Positions 63,201-64,000 of a stretch of 64,000 bases of DNA are shown in pieces. The notes under the pieces were generated by a model that worked only from the letters and a program-made list of their open reading frames with translations, was not told the DNA's origin and did no database searches. The position numbers and the translations under genes were made by a program. Source of the stretch: Paraescarpia echinospica (Eukaryota; Annelida; Polychaeta; Sabellida; Siboglinidae); contig CM034539.1 of the NCBI GenBank assembly GCA_020002185.1, positions 25,719,532-25,783,531 of the forward strand. The letters are read 5' to 3'. Position 1 is the stretch's first letter. Each line of letters starts with the position of its first letter.

Positions 63201-64000
63201 TGGTGGTCGTTGTTGTAGTGTTCTCGCGTCGTCAGACTGACCAAGAAGTATCATCTGATGTAGTAATGAGGTGTGATCATATGAGTGAGACTGATGGTCA
63301 TTGTTGCAGTGTCCTCGCGTGGTCAGACTGACCAAGAAGTATCGTCTGATGTAGTAATGAGGTGTGATCATATGAGTGAGACTGGTGGTCATTGTTGCAG
63401 TGTCCTCGCGTGGTCAGACTGACCAAGAAGTATCGTCTGATGTAGTAATGAGGTGTGATCATATGAGTGAGACTGGTGGTCATTGTTGCAGTGTCCTCGC
63501 GTGGTCAGACTGACCAAGAAGTATCGTCTGATGTAGTAATGAGGTGTGATCATATGAGTGAGACTGGTGGTCATTGTTGCAGTGTCCTCGCATGGTCAGA
63601 CTGACCAAGAAGTATCGTCTGATGTAGTAATGAGGTGTGATCGTATGAGTGAGACTGGTGGTCGTTGTTCCAATGTTCTCACGTGGTCAAACTGACCAAC
63701 AAGTATCATCTGATGTAGTAATGAGGTATGATCTTATGAGTGAGACTGGTGGTCATTGTTGCAGTGTTCTCGCGTGGTCAGGCTGACCAAGAAGTATCGT
63801 CTGATGTAGTAATGAGGTGTGATCATGAGTGAGACTGATGGTCATTGTTCCAGTGTTCTCGCGTGGTCAAACTGACCAACAAGTATTGTCTGATGTAGTA
63901 ATGAGGTGTGATCATATGAGTGAGACTGGTGGTCATTGTTCCAGTGTTCTCGCGTGGTCAGACTGTCACCAACAAGTATCGTTTCCTGGCGCGTCACGGA
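33072..64000 (+). CDS. HIF1A: HIF-alpha (hypoxia-inducible factor alpha) gene, exons 2 to 7, runs off the window
   Basis: This is a bHLH-PAS transcription factor gene. In the known family, HIF-alpha pairs with ARNT in the nucleus, binds (A/G)CGTG elements and switches on the low-oxygen response; its prolyl-hydroxylated degradation domain lies C-terminal, beyond this window. Six exons join in frame: 33072-33259, 37464-37621, 50921-51109, 61396-61601, 62073-62179 and 63945-64000 (904 nt, about 301 residues). All junctions are GT-AG. Intron phases, starting with the one before exon 2, are 2, 1, 0, 0, 2 and 1. Introns within the span are 4204, 13299, 10286, 471 and 1765 bp. Order of domains: bHLH, PAS-A, start of PAS-B. 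The invertebrate gene is probably the single precursor of vertebrate HIF1A, EPAS1 and HIF3A, so the symbol marks the family and not strict one-to-one orthology. The oddity is the splice-site minisatellites before exons 4 and 7. Confidence 0.95.
33957..34122 (+). repeat. 40-bp tandem repeat, 4 copies
   Basis: Units GACAATGTTCATAGATCTGT then ACCATTGTTCAGTTCCATAA at 33961, 34001, 34041 and 34081 with a few substitutions. Intron 2. Confidence 0.93.
34500..35620 (+). pseudogene. CR1-like LINE, reverse transcriptase and C-terminal part, broken
   Basis: Starts [14 protein letters not shown], frameshifts, then runs [49 protein letters not shown] and LLKFADD (34538-34975). The conserved aspartates of the RT are visible (YLDF and FADD). 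A deletion removes the region after FADD. The C-terminal block [39 protein letters not shown] and [18 protein letters not shown] follows to a stop at 35509. A further in-frame end reads YLKRVGYT near 35550. The 3' tail runs to about 35620. It is inactive. It lies in intron 2, same strand as the endonuclease fragments before exon 2. Confidence 0.88.
35621..37463. other. Rest of intron 2, nothing recognised
   Basis: AT-rich; the 63-codon frame at 35973 and the minus-strand frame at 37303-37602 (partly antisense to exon 3) are not supported. Confidence 0.45.
37464..37621 (+). CDS. HIF1A: HIF-alpha exon 3: start of PAS-A
   Basis: Encodes about 53 residues beginning with a split Val codon (G from exon 2, TG here). 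The segment [20 protein letters not shown] followed by [13 protein letters not shown] matches the first strands and helix of the HIF-alpha PAS-A fold, where PAS proteins contact their partner. The acceptor is TTGTAG at 37458-37463. The exon closes with a complete CAG codon (Gln) at 37619-37621 and the donor GTCAGT, giving a phase 0 intron. The next codons are expected to read (I/F)EL(V/T)[10 protein letters not shown], and these are exactly what exon 4 supplies 13.3 kb downstream. Confidence 0.95.
38425..38660 (+). repeat. 36-bp minisatellite, about 6.5 copies, rich in short palindromes
   Basis: Unit CATACCGCTCTGCAGTACTG then CTCAGTTGTACTATGT, repeating at 38425, 38461, 38497, 38533, 38569, 38605 and partly 38641. 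GTAC and CTGCAG recur. The period of 36 keeps several frames open on both strands, which explains the overlapping repeat-protein frames. Intron 3. Confidence 0.94.
39475..39596. mobile_element. DNA transposon terminus, Tigger/mariner-like
   Basis: CpG-rich block ending ACGTTATAACGAGGCGCGACTG, the usual style of Tigger-type inverted ends; only one end is found. A GTTATAACG palindrome recurs. Confidence 0.45.
39605..39939 (+). mobile_element. tRNA-derived SINE, second copy
   Basis: A box GTAGCGCAGCGGTAAGAGC, B box GGGTTCTATTCCTG, then the same body and tail as the 14300 copy (AAAGCGCTTTGAGCAGTCC, GCGCTGTATAAGAACTTACC). The SINE ends directly against the hairpin-ended element at 39940. Confidence 0.8.
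39940..42147 (+). mobile_element. Hairpin-ended repeat element, copy A
   Basis: The 5' end is a hairpin: TAGTCC-T-TTGG pairs with CCAA-G-GGACTA (39940-39969). The 3' end has two small hairpins, AGTCC-AAA-GGACT (from 42110) and GGGCC-ACTT-GGCCC (42126-42139), followed by a T run. Inside are repeats of TTTTTCTCTAATTTTGCATA and ATCTGTATTTGATTGAAT. A reverse-transcriptase remnant lies inside on the opposite strand. Copies B (42755) and C (60367) share both ends. Confidence 0.62.
40972..41289 (-). pseudogene. Non-LTR reverse transcriptase fragment
   Basis: Reads [40 protein letters not shown] and [21 protein letters not shown] blocks with the FxDYKKAFD catalytic Asp and the QG...SPLLF-like block, slightly eroded. 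The FADD block is absent. It is different from the CR1-like copy at 34.5 kb. It sits inside hairpin-ended element A, either inserted there or as its relic. Confidence 0.8.
42755..44454 (+). mobile_element. Hairpin-ended repeat element, copy B
   Basis: 5' hairpin TAGTCC...GGACTA at 42755-42785 with inner TTGG/CCAA pairs; 3' hairpins AGTCC-AAA-GGACT (44416-44428) and GGGCC-TCTT-GGCCC (44432-44445), then a T run to 44454. The 5' interior repeats a block of about 130-250 bp (AACTTTTTCTCTAATTTTGC with ATTGAATCATTCTAAGG) three or four times. Confidence 0.62.
44727..45870. mobile_element. Non-autonomous element with TIR GTGGCTGCACCGGCTATTAT
   Basis: The left end at 44727-44746 is matched inverted at 45851-45870 (ATGATAGCCGGTGCAGCTAC, two differences). 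No coding region of note in 1.14 kb. Confidence 0.6.
45871..47934. other. Intron 3, nothing recognised
   Basis: A CpG-containing patch at 45970-46160 is not obviously coding. The remainder is AT-rich. Confidence 0.4.
47935..47990 (-). repeat. LINE/SINE 3' tail fragment
   Basis: Read on the minus strand it gives AAAGCGCCCGAGGGCAATTT, then GGGCACTATATAAGTAC and an A/T-rich TTTATTTA tail, the common AAAGCGC...TATATAA end of L2/CR1-group elements and their SINEs. It differs from the SINE tail at 14.6 and 39.9 kb. Confidence 0.55.
48521..48612 (+). repeat. 49-bp tandem duplication
   Basis: TGGGGGGAGTTTTTTGTCAA then GGTTTCCCAAAAGTTCTGGC occurs twice without change. Flanked by TTGTTGTATAAC-type short repeats near 48440 and 48950. 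Confidence 0.9.
48613..50188. other. End of intron 3, nothing recognised
   Basis: AT-rich with repeated ATTGTTGTATAACG-type words (48930-48990). No coding region seen. Confidence 0.45.
50189..50244 (+). promoter_or_regulatory. Pyrimidine tract and acceptor of the first decoy copy
   Basis: TTATTTCCTTCTTTACAAAC, then TCTTCATTCC, leads into CTGTTGTAG at 50244. This is the only conventional pyrimidine tract in the region; the later units, including the one used for the real exon, have T/G-rich sequence instead. It may be the original intron end before the array expanded. Using this AG gives 18 codons and then TGA. Confidence 0.6.
50219..50950 (+). repeat. 52-bp minisatellite made of the exon 4 splice junction, 14 copies
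   Basis: Exon-like segments begin at 50245, 50297, 50349 and so on, exactly every 52 bp, to the real one at 50921. Each unit is about 22 bases of intron end (CTGCTGTGTGGGTGTGTTGT then AG) plus 30 bases of exon 4 start (ATTGAGCTGGTGGGCCACAG then TGTGTTTGAC). The AG is kept in 10 of 13 upstream copies and lost in those at 50297 (TAA), 50713 and 50817 (TAC). Copies 50505 and 50557 have exon parts identical to the true exon. The minus strand is open for 248 codons only because the unit lacks reverse-strand stops. Confidence 0.97.
50921..51109 (+). CDS. HIF1A: HIF-alpha exon 4: middle of PAS-A
   Basis: Exactly 63 codons, phase 0 at both ends. It begins [17 protein letters not shown], the conserved HIF PAS-A core, continues through an acidic spacer (DTMEEERVF) and ends [12 protein letters not shown]...SATYK before the donor GTAACA. 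The true acceptor is the TTGTAG at 50915-50920. This acceptor and the first 30 coding bases form the last unit of a 52-bp tandem array that starts at 50219. Immediately 5' of this AG there is no good pyrimidine tract: the 22 bases before it are T/G-rich. Choice of this start rests on the phase-0 match to exon 3 and on family similarity. Any upstream copy would give a stop within about 18 codons in the copies read. Confidence 0.93.
51551..51800 (+). repeat. Imperfect 20-bp tandem repeat
   Basis: Diverged units of CATGTCACCCTGTGCCTGGG about a dozen times in intron 4. It creates an incidental 119-codon frame with MS-type repeats, not a gene. Confidence 0.8.
52033..52047. promoter_or_regulatory. 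Perfect palindrome AGGTCAtagTGACCT (ERE/IR3 type), site 1
   Basis: Two inverted AGGTCA half-sites with a 3-base spacer, the consensus arrangement bound by oestrogen-type steroid receptors. It lies in HIF-alpha intron 4, about 0.9 kb after exon 4. Confidence 0.7.
52095..52109. promoter_or_regulatory. Perfect palindrome AGGTCAgtaTGACCT, site 2
   Basis: Same half-sites, different spacer, 62 bp after site 1. Confidence 0.7.
52140..52154. promoter_or_regulatory. Perfect palindrome AGGTCAttgTGACCT, site 3
   Basis: Same half-sites, a third spacer, 45 bp after site 2. Flanks of sites 1-3 share ATTGCC(A/G)G and GACA(T/A)TGC words, so the three probably arose by local duplication, with arms kept and spacers changed. 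Confidence 0.7.
52377..52492 (+). repeat. 29-bp tandem repeat, 4 copies
   Basis: GTATTTCTGCCATACAGGGG then CTGGTGTAT at 52377, 52406, 52435 and 52464, with few changes. Intron 4. Confidence 0.94.
53672..53770 (+). repeat. tRNA-like block, left arm of foldback 2
   Basis: GTGCCGCTATTTCAGTTGGT then AGATGCG, and the B-box-like GCCGGTTCAATCCTGATA. More diverged in the A box than the other three copies. Confidence 0.65.
54227..54326 (-). repeat. tRNA-like block, right arm of foldback 2
   Basis: Reverse complement of the 32137 block with a near-perfect A box (GCTAGCCCAGTGGGTAGGC on the minus strand) and B box. Confidence 0.68.
55199..55523. mobile_element. MITE with TIR around TTCAACATCATCCCAAGCAT
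   Basis: Left TTCAACATCATCCCAAGCAT then ATTTATATT; right ATAAATATGCCTGGGATAAT then GTTGAATT, its inverse. Interrupted by the nested MITE at 55317-55446. A truncated relative lies at 5690-5943. Confidence 0.6.
55317..55446. mobile_element. Small nested MITE, TIR GGTTTCATGAAG
   Basis: GGCCGGTTTCATGAAGTGTA at the left and GCGGTTAAG...-type sequence with CTTCATGAAACTGGGCCC at the right; about 130 bp. Its insertion split the surrounding MITE, whose GGCC...GGCC flanks adjoin both ends. Confidence 0.62.
55956..58644. other. Intron 4, nothing recognised
   Basis: AT-rich with scattered chance frames on both strands. The opposing frames at 57026-57271 and 57067-57252 are antisense overlaps with no domain. 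Confidence 0.4.
58645..58878 (+). repeat. Purine-rich GGGAGG/GAGAGGG tract
   Basis: About 230 bases, nearly all A and G on the + strand, with many GGG runs (GGGGCGGGAGGGAGGG and GGCAGGGAGGGGGGAG). Such tracts can form triplex or quadruplex structures. The Pro/Ser/Leu frames on the minus strand are a by-product. Confidence 0.85.
58879..60366. other. Intron 4, nothing recognised
   Basis: AT-rich, no supported coding region or repeat. Confidence 0.4.
60367..61218 (+). mobile_element. Hairpin-ended repeat element, copy C
   Basis: 5' TAGTCCTTTGGGCTGAAGG...; interior shares TTTTTCTATAATTTTGCATA and the 3' half of copy A (TGCAACATAACATACATACT, CCATAACTTCGCCAATTTTT). The 3' hairpin reads AGTTC-AAA-GAACT, changed on both sides relative to AGTCC-AAA-GGACT of A and B so that pairing is kept. 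The second hairpin has one mismatch (GGGCC-TCTT-GACCC). Confidence 0.62.
61396..61601 (+). CDS. HIF1A: HIF-alpha exon 5: end of PAS-A and linker to PAS-B
   Basis: Encodes 68 full codons plus AG of a split Arg codon. The first half ([16 protein letters not shown]...) is the variable loop of PAS-A. The second half carries the highly conserved HIF stretch [18 protein letters not shown] then [17 protein letters not shown], which enters PAS-B. The acceptor is TTTCAG at 61390-61395 and the donor GTACGC at 61602. The reading frame stays open past the donor, but similarity stops there. This exon has an ordinary acceptor with no tandem copies before it, a useful contrast with exons 4 and 7. Confidence 0.96.
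62073..62179 (+). CDS. HIF1A: HIF-alpha exon 6: PAS-B, first part
   Basis: Its first base completes the split Arg codon from exon 5. It then reads [20 protein letters not shown] and [15 protein letters not shown]. The motif [12 protein letters not shown] is diagnostic for HIF-alpha/SIM-class PAS-B, the domain that contacts ARNT and, in vertebrate HIF2, holds the ligand-accessible cavity. The acceptor is CTGTAG at 62067-62072, preceded by the tract TGTCTCCCTTGAT. The exon ends with the first base (C) of the next codon, donor GTATGT. The 471-bp intron before it is the shortest in the gene seen here. Confidence 0.95.
62561..63981 (+). repeat. 91-bp minisatellite made of the exon 7 splice junction, 16 copies
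   Basis: Exon-like segments start at 62611, 62670, 62764, 62855, then every 91 bp to 63765, then 63854 and the real 63945; the first units are irregular (one about 32 bp short, one 3 bp long) and one late unit lacks 2 bp. The unit is intron (TAGTAATGAGGTGTGATCAT, ATGAGTGAGACTGGTGGTCA, TTGTTGCAG) plus exon-like TGTTCTCGCGTGGTCAGACT, GACCAACAAGTATCG. AG is kept in 14 of 15 upstream copies; 63674 has CAA. Short minus-strand frames here are by-products. Confidence 0.96.
63945..64000 (+). CDS. HIF1A: HIF-alpha exon 7: PAS-B continued, cut by window end
   Basis: With the C from exon 6 it reads [19 protein letters not shown], aligning with the PAS-B segment after the HALD motif in HIF-alpha proteins. 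The acceptor is TTCCAG at 63939-63944. The acceptor and roughly the first 35 coding bases are the last unit of the 91-bp array starting near 62561. The genuine exon differs from every upstream copy by an extra TC at 63965-63966 (GACTGTCACC against GACTGACC), which restores the HIF reading frame, and it diverges from the array after the Tyr-Arg codons. The exon must continue beyond base 64000. Confidence 0.92.

Noticed and set aside
62843..63574. Four near-identical minus-strand frames starting [14 protein letters not shown]
   Set aside because: Antisense of the 91-bp array.
62561..63981. CRISPR-like appearance of regular repeats
   Set aside because: Units are contiguous with no unique spacers, the DNA is eukaryotic, and the array merges into a coding exon.

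Overview
The window is animal nuclear DNA: AT-rich, gene-poor and intron-rich. Its one clear gene is the 5' half of a hypoxia-inducible factor alpha (HIF-alpha) gene on the + strand. Six coding exons can be placed to the base, with matching intron phases: bHLH (33072-33259), PAS-A (37464-37621, 50921-51109, 61396-61601) and the start of PAS-B (62073-62179, 63945-64000, cut by the window edge). Together they encode about 301 residues. The wording of the basic region and the LPLPH segment is HIF-alpha rather than SIM, trachealess or NPAS. Exon 1 is unproven. Two phase-compatible candidates exist: a 4-codon start at 25360 behind a GC-richer leader, and a 132-codon Cys-rich exon at 1495, which may instead belong to another gene.

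Organism: an invertebrate metazoan, judged from the single HIF-alpha-like sequence, the intron sizes and a repeat load of CR1-like, RTE-like and DIRS-like retroelements, pogo/Tigger remnants, tRNA-derived SINEs and many MITEs. A cephalochordate is my favoured guess because of the splice-junction minisatellites described below, but this is weak and other invertebrate phyla are not excluded.

Most striking signal: two HIF-alpha exons are each preceded by a minisatellite whose unit contains that exon's own 3' splice site plus its first codons. Before exon 4 there are 14 units of exactly 52 bp, the last being the real acceptor and first 30 coding bases. Before exon 7 there are 16 units of about 91 bp, the last being the real acceptor and about 35 coding bases. 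Ten of 13 and 14 of 15 upstream copies keep the acceptor AG. Unit lengths are not multiples of three, and using an upstream copy gives an early stop in the cases read. The gene therefore shows arrays of decoy acceptors in front of two separate PAS exons.

Layout: 1-4.2 kb, possible Cys-rich exon. 4.2-8 kb, RTE-like LINE end and two TIR elements. 8-17.9 kb, largely featureless with perfect 36-bp and 54-bp minisatellites and a SINE. 17.97-21.33 kb, a TIR-bounded element holding a satellite-like region and a gag-like retroelement fragment. 23.6-25 kb, pogo/Tigger remnant. 25.05-25.37 kb, candidate leader and exon 1. 31.3-35.6 kb, CR1-like fragments and a tRNA-like foldback element around exon 2. 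37.6-50.9 kb (intron 3), SINE, hairpin-ended elements and MITEs. 51.1-61.4 kb (intron 4), three perfect steroid-receptor-type palindromes within 122 bp, a 3-kb TIR element containing a second foldback, a purine tract and a third hairpin-ended element. 61.4-64 kb, exons 5-7.
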